From Protostelium mycophagum (lineage: Eukaryota; Evosea; Variosea; Protosteliida; Protosteliaceae), in NCBI GenBank assembly GCA_002081555.1, contig MZNV01002176.1, positions 1-27,400 on the forward strand: 27,400 nucleotides of DNA, given 5' to 3'. The position numbers were made by a program, and so were the translations under genes. This document shows, one piece after another, positions 18,675 through 27,400 of this stretch. Below the pieces are notes generated by a model, which was not told the origin of the DNA, made no database searches, and was given only the letters and a program-made list of their open reading frames with translations. Positions within the stretch are counted from its first letter, which is position 1. Each line of letters begins with the position of its first letter.

Positions 18675-21600
18675 TCAGGCTTCCACAGCCTTCCCTTGTG
18701 AGGCGCCATTCCCATTTGTTTGTGGCGGTTGCGACGTCGTCGCCCCCCGCTCTTCTCCCCCCCTCCCCAGGGCACCTCCAAACCCAGCGGGGTCAATCGT
18801 GACGGATTTTGTACAGTTGTTTGTCTTGTAGATACCCACAAGGTGGTTCGCCAGCTCAAACATGTAGTTTCGAAGTGAGATGATGATAAACTGTGCATCT
18901 TTTGTCCTCTCTTTGATGTAATGAGCGACGATGGACACATTCTTGAAATCGAGGGCGGCATCAATCTCATCCATCACGTATAGAGGAGTCGGTCTGTGAT
19001 GTGTGAATAGATGATCATATGACGGAGGAATGGTACCTGTAATGATGCAGCGCGAAGACAAGAGCGAGGGAAGAGAGTGTTTTTTCTCCTCCGGAAAGAT
19101 TCGAAATATTTTTCCAAGATTTTTTCGGCGGGCGGACACTGAAGGAGATACCCTCAGAGAAGGGGTCGCAACTGTCGACAAGTTCTAGCTCTGCGTCACC
19201 TGCACAGAGTCGGATCTTTGGCGGGAAAATGGCGGGAAAAGTTACATACCACCAAGGGTGATCATCTGGTACATTTCTTTGAGACGCCTTGTAACTTCGG
19301 AATACCCTGTCATAAATTCGTCCAGCCTGAAATCCTCAGTATTTTTACTCCACATTCTAAAAATAGAGTATATCTCAACCCCATCTACAACGAGTAATAC
19401 TAAAATCACCTCTTCTTTCGGAGCTCATCATAAGCCCTCCTCACCGCATCACGCGCGGCAGAGGCGGTCTCTAATTCGGCCATTTTGTCCCTGAAATCCT
19501 TCTCTTTACGTCTATATTCTTTTATGGCGTTCATGTTGGGTTTCATTTTAGACAGAGCTTCTTCTAATGTGGCGATGTCGGATTCAACTTCGGCTTCGTC
19601 GAATTTTTCTGGAGAATTCAGATCTTTTCGGGAAAAATTTGAATGTTTGGGAAAGACAATCTTTCAAGTCTTTTTCAATTTTTTTGATCAACAAAGAATA
19701 TACATTATTTAATTGCGTTGTAGATGTCGGATTTCAAAGAAATTTCACCTAGGTCCTCATCGGTAAGCACAGGCAGTGGCTCGTCCTCGTCGTCTTCGTC
19801 GATCTTAGTTCGTTCTTTTTGTTTGGAAAGGTCAGATATTCTGTGGTTGAATTTTTGTGCTTCTGACTGTGCCTTTTTGATCACCTTGTCCAAGTTGTCT
19901 ATCTGGACTTGTAGATCTACCTCCAGGGATCTGAACTTGTCGACAACCTGTCAAAAAGTGTCATTTTGACGTTGAGATCTGGAGATGTGCATTCGGGATA
20001 TACCTTTCTGCAAGATTGGAGCTTCTCTGTGAGCTCTACCAAGCCTTCTTTCTCAGCGTCGTTCTTCTCTTCGATTTTTTTGTATTCTGCGACCAACTGT
20101 TCCGCCTGGGCTTCCGCCTCTTTCGATTCTTCACGAACTTTTTCTAAATCGGATCGGACTTTTTCTAAATCGGATTCTAAACTTTCTACTGATTTCTTCC
20201 CGTTCTTCAGAGATTTCTCAAGAGTCTGAAAAAATCAGAATTGATCTAGAATCATATCGTTGTAGATGGTGTTGTAGATGAATGTTTCATTCTTTTGCGA
20301 AGAAACATACCTTGATTTGGACATTAGCTTTGATGATGTTGCTTCCAAATGTGTCGATCTGCTCGGTCATGCTGTCAACTTTGGCCTTCTGCGCTTGCAG
20401 CCTCACGCCACCGACGCTCATAATTTTCTGCTGAATTTCTTCGGCCTGCACTTCGATCTTCCTGGCAGACTTTCTACATTTCTCGACTTCGACACCCATC
20501 GCGTCCAGTTTTTTCTGTTTTTCTTTGACCTTCTTCTCTTCGGCGGGATCTGAGTGTGCTTCTTCCTGGAAATTTCTCAGATTTTTTGTTGTATCCGTTG
20601 AGTTTTTCAGAAAAAAATGCACGAAAATTCACCCTGAGTTCGGGGAGTTGTGCTTGCAGCTCCTTGATCTGTGTCCCGAGAGATTGCAGATCCATTTGAA
20701 TCTTGTGTATATCTGTCTCCATCCTGTTGATTCCCACACGGAGATCATCGATACGCTGGTCCAACTCTTGTCTTCTCGCCTGTTTATGTCAACTTTATAA
20801 ATTTTCTGTTGTTGACAAATTGGCACAATTAAAATGGATTACAGAACAGAATTGTGTTGAAATGTATTTTTGCCTTGCGCCTCTTGAGATAAACCGCAAC
20901 CAATTCAAAGACGAGTAAACATCTGGAAAATGCAAGACTCACTCTGAGATTGCTGAGCTCCGTTGCTTTCGACTCGTACTCCGCCTCCATCTTTTTCAGC
21001 TCCTTGTCAGACAGTCCGACTTGTAGTGTGGCCTTCATGCCTCCTGAGATCACGTGATTACCTCCTCCTGTCATGGCACCAGACAACTCCACGAGCTGGC
21101 CTTCCAATGTGACCACGCGATGTCTTTTTTTGTCGGAGCCTGAGGAGTGGTAAATTTTCGGTAGTGGTGATTGTTAAAAGCACTATTTGGCGCAGCTCAT
21201 TATAGATTCCGGAATCCTACCTTTTCCATAACCGATCTTCGTGGCCAAATCAATGCCAGCACACACAAGTGTGTCTCCTAGAGCATGATAAAACACTTGT
21301 TTGAAACTGTCTTCCTTTGGCTTCACCAAGTCAAACAGTCTCTCAGAGTCATCTGGTGCAGTGAACGGGTCTCTACATTTCTTGGCAAGTTTGTTCATCT
21401 TCTCTTGAATGAGAAAAGTGGCTACACCAAGATTGTGTTGACGGAGGAAATCGAGACATCTAAAGGGGTGTTACTACACTATTGTAGATTGAGAATGGAA
21501 CAATCAAAATTGAGCGTGTCTGTATCAGCTCCGCGATATCACCAAGAGTGGAGAAATTGGCATGCAAAGAAGGGAAGGAATTGAAACCCACCTCTCTCCG

Positions 21601-24600
21601 TCTTCTGTAGTCTCCACCAAGATATTGTTCAGCGCGGGGCAAGATGTAGAAATCGCCACGTCATACTTCTTATTGATCGTTCCAAGGTCTCCGAGTCTCC
21701 CATGAACACCCTGCAGCTTTCCCTGCTTCGCCGCTTCCATCAGAGAAGAGACTAAGCGGTTGGACTTTGAAGATTCTTGAGCAAGTCTTCTGTCCTCTTC
21801 CAAACGACCACGAAGTTCTTTTGTTTCTTCTGCGAGCTCTTCTTCTCTGTTGACCGACTGAAAACGATGAGAAAAAATGTGGGGGGAGGGAGGATCGAAC
21901 CCGGAACCTCACCTGTTCGAGTTCTTTGATGGCCTTGGGAAGCTCCACCTTATTTTTCTTCAGAGTTTCTTTCAAGTTCTTCAAGTCTTCTTCTTTTTTC
22001 GGTCCAGAAGCCTCCAGCTCCGCAATTTTTTTCTCCACTTGCTCCAGTTTTTTTCTTCCGGCGTTGGTCTTCTCGATCAACAAATCCAATTCTGATTTTT
22101 TCAAGTTGAATTCAGAGGAAATTTCGTTGAGTTTCTTGCTGAGAGGAGCGAGCTCGGATTGTTTCTCAGCGAGTTCTTTCTGATGCTCCTCTGTGACGGA
22201 TTGTAGAGAGGCGTAAATGGCATCCAATTCCTTCTCCGCTTTCTCTTTTTCCTATCATTTTCAGAAACATGTCGAAGTACAAGGACCCACCGTTGTGAGC
22301 CTCTCTGACTCTTCAGTGAAGCGGGTGATGTCTTCGGTATGTCGTTGCAAAGCCAATCCTTTGTCCTTCAACTTCTTATTCTCAGATACGATACTCTCTG
22401 ATACTTTCTTCTCTCTGCCCTTCAAGTGCTGCAAATTTCAGAATATTTCCGAGAAGTTTTAAAGTGAAACCTTGAAAATTTTTGCAAAGTGGCGGAAAAT
22501 ATAAGATTTTCACCTTGATTTCCTCGCGGAACTTGATATCTTTTCGCTCAAAAACAGAAAATTCTGCTTTGGCGTCCAGCATCTCTTTCTGTGCTTCTTC
22601 GTATTTCACTCTGGCCTTCTTCATCTGTCCTTCCAATTCTTCCAACTCTGATGTCATCTGTGACGCCCTCTTCCTCTCTTCATCCAGCTTACTCTGTACA
22701 GCGGTTCTCTCGTTCACCACCTGTCTTTCCGTGAGAAGACCCGAAAAGAACGTTTTACACAGAAAATTGTCGGGAAAATTCGCACCTTGCTGGCTTCTTC
22801 TTCGGCTGACTGGCGGTGAAGTTGAAACAGGACGAATTTCTTGTCTATAATCTCTCGCTCTTTTGTAATATACTCCTCCGCCTCCACTTTAGAAGATTCG
22901 AGAGCTTCCACCTTCATTATTTCAGTCATTCAAAGCATCACGGGTTCGATAACCCCCCACCGACCTCTTTCTCTGCGTGTTTCAACCTGGCCACTCTCTC
23001 ATTCCTCTCTGCGTCGGCGGTTTCGAGTTGGCCTTCTTTTTCTATGATGAGTGGTACGTATTTTGAAGTCCCGATGATATCCTCTAAATACTCCAGCATT
23101 CCTTCGTCGTGCGGTGTCTGTGCCTTGGGCTTCATCAGCGCGATCTGCTCGACTTCACCCTAGAAAAACTTAAGAAGATGTCTGGAATTAATGTATTTTT
23201 CTTGCACTTGAATATGCTCCAAATCTTTAAACAACGAAAGTCACCTGTAGAATGAGGAAACGGTTGTGGTCCAGATCTATGCCTTTGGCACGTAAGAGTA
23301 AGGATACTTCGTCCCATTTGGCTTGTCTGTCATTGATGTGATATTTCGAAGAGTTATTGTCGAATCCAGTTCTTGTCACGACAAATTCTGAACCGGGTAC
23401 GATGTCATAATCATCTCCTTCCTGAACATTTCTCAGACTTTTCGTGAAAATATATTTTTGGTTTGACATTTTCTGTATAGTAGAAGTTTTCGAATATTTA
23501 AATGACAATATAAATACTTACGTGGTCAATGATCTCTTGAAAGTGTACAGACACTTTGCAGTAAGACAAGTTGGGATGTTTTTCAGAACGGTGGATGAGC
23601 TCTGAGACCTTATTGTGTCTCAATTGTTTGGCCCTCTTTCCAAACACGAAAAGCATGGCATCGATGACATTAGATTTTCCACTTCCGTTTGGCCCGACAA
23701 CAGAAGAAAAACACTACACAAGTCAATGAATCTATCCACACGAGTGAACTTAAGAAGGCACAGAAGAGTACATCGTTGTGGAAGCTACAAATGAATCGGA
23801 TTTTAATAAAAGTATTGTTCTTTTCGGGAAGGGGCAAATGTACAGTGGTCAAAACTGCTGTTCTAAGAATGTAGCATAGCTACAACTGAAAGACTACAGT
23901 GTAACAGCTGCGTATAAACTTTGGCCAAAACATACCTTGTGGAAAGGACCAATGTCCTGCTTTCCAGCATAAGACTTGAAATTTTCCAAGACCATCCTTG
24001 GGATCATAAGACGAGACTTTGGTTTCGAGGGATCTGCCGCCTGAAAAAAATCAAACTGATTACATTTCGAAAATTGTCAGAGCTGCAGCTCTGACACCCT
24101 GGCGATCTGCACAAGATGAAATACACACCGGTTGGCTTGATGGTTGGTTGGTAGGAGCTGTGGAATCTAAGACGAATGTTCCTGAATCTGGCTCTGCCAA
24201 AAGAGGTGATAATGGAATAGATGGTTTGTCCTTTGTCTTGGGTTCTTCTACCTCCATTTCCTCTTCATCCTCACTCTGCACTTTCTTCTCTTGTGTCTTG
24301 TTTTTGGGAGCGGGTACATTTTGTTTCTTTGCTGCTTTGGCAGACGCCACCTTTTTTGTCGTTTTCTTCGGAGGGGCTTCTTCTTCAGAATCAGATTCAT
24401 TATCCGATGATGTTGGTGATGGCTCGACGGGCTTTTTCTTTGATGATGTTTTAGTTGTTGAGGTTTTAACAGGGACTTTCTGCTTCTTCTTGACCTGCTT
24501 TACTTCCTCCTCTGATTCGACTTCTTCTTCTGAATCAGCCTTGACGTTCTCCTCTGCAGAGCTCTCATCCTCAGATGATGTAATCACGGCTTTCTTCTTA

Positions 24601-24611
24601 CGGGGAGGCAT
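18675..24611 (-). CDS. SMC4: Condensin subunit SMC4
   Basis: This is the ATPase subunit of condensin, which compacts and resolves chromosomes in the nucleus by ATP-driven loop extrusion with SMC2. Exon 1 (24129-24611) encodes a 161-residue charged tail of acidic Ser/Glu and Lys-rich blocks. Exon 2 (23936-24040) has RMVLENFKSYAGKQDIGPFH, typical of SMC4. Exon 3 (23522-23713) has the Walker A motif GPNGSGKS (23672-23695). Exons between about 23,420 and 21,900 are long coiled coil, about 21,800-20,960 is the hinge (LVELSGAMTGGGNHVISGG at its end), and the return coiled coil follows to about 19,400. The ABC signature NLSGGEKTLSSLALVFALHH lies near 19,060-19,100. Walker B with the D-loop (LYVMDEIDAALDF) is in the last exon (18675-18993). 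The key motifs are all present, so the gene looks intact. It has about 18 exons. It is divergent from SKA1, with E2F-type sites between them. Confidence 0.97.
19217..19240. promoter_or_regulatory. Paired E2F-like sites in an SMC4 intron
   Basis: TTTGGCGGGAAAA followed at once by TGGCGGGAAAA lies in the intron just before the exon with the SMC4 ABC signature. Both fit the TTTSGCGSGAAA-type E2F/DP consensus, as in the SMC4-SKA1 promoter. Function inside an intron is uncertain. Confidence 0.45.
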
Positions 24612-24828
24612 CTATCTTAAATCAGATATCAACTCGAGATTAGTTCTCCTATCATGAACCTTACCTCTTATAACTTATATATATAGGTTGTTTGACCAAA
24701 CGAGGAGATGACAAACCTCTCGATGGTGGTGAGAATTGAGTTATGATTTTTGGCGGGATAATTCCCATTATTTTGGCGGGAAAAGAGATGGTTCAAGTTT
24801 TGACAGAGGATCATTTGATCTTTTGACC
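24612..24828. promoter_or_regulatory. SMC4-SKA1 bidirectional promoter
   Basis: These 217 bp separate the two start codons. There is an AT run (tataacttatatatatag, about 24669-24686) nearer SMC4 and two E2F-type sites nearer SKA1. A short upstream open frame exists on the SKA1 side (ATG 24736) in the same frame as SKA1; translation from it would add 31 residues, but the E2F sites inside it argue that it is promoter DNA. Confidence 0.65.
24747..24784. promoter_or_regulatory. Two E2F/DP binding sites
   Basis: Site 1 is TTTTTGGCGGGAT (24747-24759) and site 2 is TTTTGGCGGGAAAA (24771-24784), in the same orientation, 24 bp apart and 45-80 bp upstream of the SKA1 ATG. Both carry the GGCGGGA core with flanking T/A runs of the E2F consensus. 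E2F sites drive G1/S genes in animals, plants and many protists. Confidence 0.8.
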
Positions 24829-25908
24829 ATGGAATCGCTCAACCGATACGATGAAATGATTCGCCTGTTGAATAATAGAGTTACCGAACTCAAGGAGATG
24901 ATGGTTCTTCGATCAGGTATTTAACCTTCGCACACCCTAGACTAACAGCTGCGAGCCATCAACCAATCCGGAGATCTTAAAGAAGTCCAAGAGAGTTTAT
25001 CAAACGTTAGATCATCAATGGACTCCCTCAAACAAGTCATAGAAGAGGAGAAAAAGTTTATTCCCATGAGCGCCGCATTGAAGGTGAAAGCCAAAGAACA
25101 AAAGGAGCTCGTCAACTACATTATGGACAATCTCCCAACACGGTTACCAGGAAATCATAAAGTGGGAGCGGCCATTACGGCACAATTCGCCCTCGAGAAC
25201 AAAGAAAAGTGAGTTATATCGATCAAGATGAGAGTATTCACATCATACAGTATCCCATCTTCTGTATCTAACATGAAATCTGTTCCTTCTGTCCAAATTC
25301 AGGAACCACCACAAGAAATGGAAGAAAAGGTCGTCGAAGCACCCCCACCCGTGAAGAAGATTGGCAGAGGGGGCATACACAAGATGAGGTACATCACACA
25401 AGCCGAGATGGATGATACTCCAAAGTGAGTATTTGTTTTTGATTTCATACAATCAAATCGCCCAAACGATCTTCAAGCATGGATCTGTCTCATTTTTTGG
25501 TACTACGCGCTCATTCAAGACATCAGGTACGTTAAAGGGCGCATCACATTGGACAAGATGAACGCCGCTATCGATGAGCTGCATGCATTTTTACAATCAA
25601 AATACAAAATTCTTGCCACCCCAATGCTCAAACTGACGGGTGACACCCTCGCCAAGTACAAGGTGAGCATCTACAATTCTGTTGATGGCATGTACAAGAC
25701 CCCACCAACATGTCAATAGGTGTACAAAGACTTGGAGACCAAAGACACGAAAGGAGTCACTTTTTTCACGGAAAATGACACGGCCAAGTTGAGCCACGTC
25801 AAAAATGACGCCACAGGAAAAGCAGTTCTCAATCTTTTAAAACACTTGGGCAGAGTGAGGCACATGGGAGGTTCCCTCAAGAGATTCGCGATTGAAGTCA
25901 CAGAATAA
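24829..25908 (+). CDS. SKA1: Spindle and kinetochore-associated protein 1
   Basis: This is the microtubule-binding subunit of the Ska complex, which holds kinetochores on depolymerising spindle microtubules in mitosis. Five exons join in phase: 24829-24916, 24956-25208, 25251-25424, 25527-25662 and 25720-25908, giving 279 aa. The N-terminal third is coiled coil (the SKA2/SKA3 bundle in known complexes) with LPTRLPG at its end. The linker is acidic and Pro-rich (VVEAPPPVKK). The C-terminal half is the winged-helix microtubule-binding domain: ITLDKMNAAIDELHAF, SKYKILATPMLKLTG, LETKDTKGVTFFTEND, LLKHLGRVRHMGG. These line up with vertebrate SKA1 (INDVIKEINKA, SKYKILHQP, ETKDTKGRYFI). Length is close to the human 255 aa. 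The TAA stop overlaps AATAAA, a very tight 3' end. It is divergent from SMC4 and shares its promoter. Confidence 0.93.
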
Positions 25909-26101
25909 ATGTACAGAGGCTGGGATGTTTTTGGTGGAAAATTTGTCTGAAGAATCTCGGTAAGCGAAATCAATGAAGAATGTGCACAGCACGATTGATT
26001 TCTATTTTTGATGGTACAGCTCTTTAGCTTAATTTCCTAAACACAACATAAGCAGAAAGAAGCTTCTTCACCTTTATAATATTAATTTGTACCAGTCGTA
26101 T

Positions 26102-26532
26102 TTAGACAATATTTATTCTCATCTTGAGCATCGATCGAAGCCTCATTCTACACCTGAGTCTCTGCAAGTTGAGAAACACTGCCAGTATAGACAAATCTGT
26201 CCTCTTTACCCCCAGTTGTAGCATGTCCTCATAGATATCATCTTCGCGCACCGGAATGCCGGGCGTCAGACGTCTTCTGACCGCCGCAACAAAGTGGGTG
26301 TGTATCTCACTATTCCAGAAGAGATTCCTTTGATCTTCAGTATTTCCACCATGCAACCTTAAAGATGTACCGCCACAGGCGACATACGATCGCGTAGAAC
26401 GAACATCTTCATGATTTACCCTCTTGAACCGAGTCGGTCACCAGGGCTCATCACCGACGTGATCCTCTGATCACATTCGGGACACTTGAATCTCAGAATC
26501 AGCCTCTTTGAACTACTCTTCTGGATGTGCAT
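26102..26532 (-). CDS. Small Myb/SHAQKYF (GARP)-like DNA-binding protein
   Basis: Two exons (26420-26532 and 26102-26357, intron 62 nt) give a 122-aa protein. After a basic N-terminus there is a single CxxC (FKCPECDQRI). The main part reads NLFWNSEIHTHFVAAVRRRL, then DDIYEDMLQLGVKRTDLSIL and FLNLQRLRCRMRLR. This follows the GARP/SHAQKYF Myb pattern: W..E.H..F..AV, then a helix ending in M, then the LT..NV.SHLQ.YR recognition helix. The SHLQKY core itself is degenerate (LAVFLNLQRLR). If right, it is a single-repeat Myb-type nuclear factor; these are known in plants, Dictyostelium, oomycetes and other protists. The CxxC lacks a visible partner pair, so a zinc site is doubtful. There is no other domain. 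Confidence 0.6.
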
Positions 26533-26938
26533 CGTGTGGAGTCTTGTATTATTATGATTGTCGGTCAATAATGTCAGATAAGGAATACGATTGGGGACTC
26601 AAAGGTGTTATCTTGAGAGATACACCCGGTTTTTATCCCTTTTTTTGCGCAGTTGTCAACACAGAAGATTGCATAAAGACGTGTTGGTGTGGTTGTATCG
26701 GGTTAGACATTTTCATTTTCAGGAAAGGTCTCATGACCATTTGCAAATTTCGATATTACAAAAATTCACAGTTGGAAGCCAAGGTACGATTGGGGACTCA
26801 AAGGTGTTATCTTGAGAGATACACCCGGTTTGTGATCCTTTTTTTGCGCAGTTGTCAACACAGAAAATTGCATAAAGACGTGTCTTCAGTGGGGGTCTAC
26901 AAAAGCAAAAAAAATTTGCACTACTTTGACATCTCAAA
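26533..26938. other. Spacer holding a 99-bp direct repeat
   Basis: This lies between the Myb-like gene (-) and the broken metallophosphoesterase (+). Apart from the direct repeat there is no supported gene; open frames on both strands (such as 26508-26942 on +) shift frame between the two repeat copies and have no recognisable domain. Confidence 0.5.
26586..26883. repeat. 99-bp direct repeat, two copies 199 bp apart
   Basis: Copies are 26586-26684 and 26785-26883, the same length and differing at only a few positions (one cluster around 26632-26640 against 26831-26839). Both begin tacgattggggactcaaagg and end gcataaagacgtgt, and both carry a T-run followed by gcgcag, which looks like a 3' splice site. 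They lie just upstream of the signal-peptide ATG at 26939. Confidence 0.9.
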
Positions 26939-27091
26939 ATGAAGAGAGGCCTTTTGTTTGTTCTGTTGGTCTTTTACATCACACAATCCAGCAGTATTAA
27001 ATTCAGAGCAGATGGAACTTTGAAGATCATGTAGATCTCAGACGTGCATTTTGGTGAAGGAGAGGACATCTGGTGGGGTCCTATGCAAGAC
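26939..27091 (+). pseudogene. Broken calcineurin-like metallophosphoesterase, 5' end
   Basis: An ATG at 26939 opens a signal peptide (MKRGLLFVLLVFYITQSSS) followed by KFRADGTLKIM, an in-frame TAG at 27032-27034, then ISDVHFGEGEDIWWGPMQDS in the same frame. In secreted metallophosphoesterases this region reads KI.QISDvHFGE with the metal-binding D-x-H, and Gln stands where the TAG is. So one C-to-T change has made a stop. The similarity ends about residue 51, and no GD/GNH motifs follow before the window ends; the next 300 bp are repeats and a poly(A)-like signal. It is most likely a truncated gene copy. Read-through or a reassigned UAG is a less likely reading. Confidence 0.65.
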
Positions 27092-27400
27092 TCAAATATA
27101 ATAACGTTGCATCGTCACAAAGATTGGAGATCTGCATTAACCGCTATTTCCACTGTTGATGATGCAACAGAAGCACCCAAAAATCAGTCTCACACTTCAT
27201 CAGATTATTATATAACGCCGTCTTCGGGAAAAAGAACTACATCAAGTGTAAAAAGAACTAGGCAGCATTTCCACAGTTGTTGCCCAGTAGGCAATATTTC
27301 CACAGTTGTTGCCCACTGCCGCCAATGAAGAAAAATAAAGACAAAATTGATGTTGACTTGTCATCAGCTTTTATTGGTCCTACTGACTTTGCATCACTAG
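27092..27400. other. Non-coding tail with short repeats
   Basis: The frame stays open to 27328 but shows no domain. The 20-mer atttccacagttgttgccca occurs at 27267-27286 and 27296-27315 (29-bp period), and a weaker relative lies near 27147. AATAAA near 27333 could be a poly(A) signal. Confidence 0.5.

Noticed and set aside
24019-24657. 212-codon plus-strand frame opposite SMC4 exon 1
   Set aside because: It is the Ser-rich antisense reading of the Glu/Lys-rich SMC4 N-terminus.
26508-26942. 144-codon plus-strand frame across the 99-bp repeats
   Set aside because: The two repeat copies are read in different frames and the start is not an ATG with context; it opposes the better-supported Myb-like gene at its start.

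Overview
The window reads as nuclear DNA of a unicellular eukaryote. Genes are packed closely, on both strands, and broken by many short GT-AG introns. Most introns are 39-65 nt; a few reach 150-330 nt. By splicing the frames by hand I could follow nine gene models with good continuity, plus one partial gene at the left edge and one broken gene at the right edge. The mix of proteins does not fix a lineage: a DH-PH RhoGEF, SMC4, SKA1, E2F-type promoter sites, a microbial rhodopsin, an EGF-type surface protein and a Myb-SHAQKYF-like protein. A free-living protist, perhaps near Amorphea, is a guess only.

Layout, left to right. 1-496 (-): start of a type II membrane protein. 603-976: a 186/188-bp tandem duplication that may carry a membrane-segment exon. 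About 1046-8185 (+): a large C2 / armadillo / DH / PH Rho guanine-nucleotide exchange factor in about 27 exons. 8522-10428 (-): ankyrin-repeat protein. 10534-11334 (+): microbial rhodopsin with a retinal lysine and an unusual Glu at the counter-ion position. 11418-12100 (-): unrecognised 206-aa protein. 12304-15354 (-): secreted or surface protein with a Cys-rich EGF-like part; one intron holds a piggyBac-like MITE. 15818-17100 (+): two-pass membrane protein with an acidic dileucine tail. 17522-18291 (-): candidate Ig-fold transcription factor. 18675-24611 (-): complete condensin subunit SMC4. 24829-25908 (+): spindle/kinetochore subunit SKA1. 26102-26532 (-): small Myb-SHAQKYF-like protein. 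26586-26883: a 99-bp direct repeat. 26939 to about 27091 (+): broken metallophosphoesterase 5' end.

Two themes stand out. First, SMC4 and SKA1 are transcribed head to head from a 217-bp spacer with two near-perfect E2F sites, so two chromosome-segregation genes probably share cell-cycle control. Second, the DNA is crowded with a few short motifs: CTACAACG/CGTTGTAG (16 copies, mostly in introns and often the 3' splice site itself), the palindrome TGTCGACA (14 copies) and the palindrome TGACGTCA (8 copies). Each is expected less than once by chance. The first resembles the ends of introner-type elements and is the best candidate here for an undescribed system.
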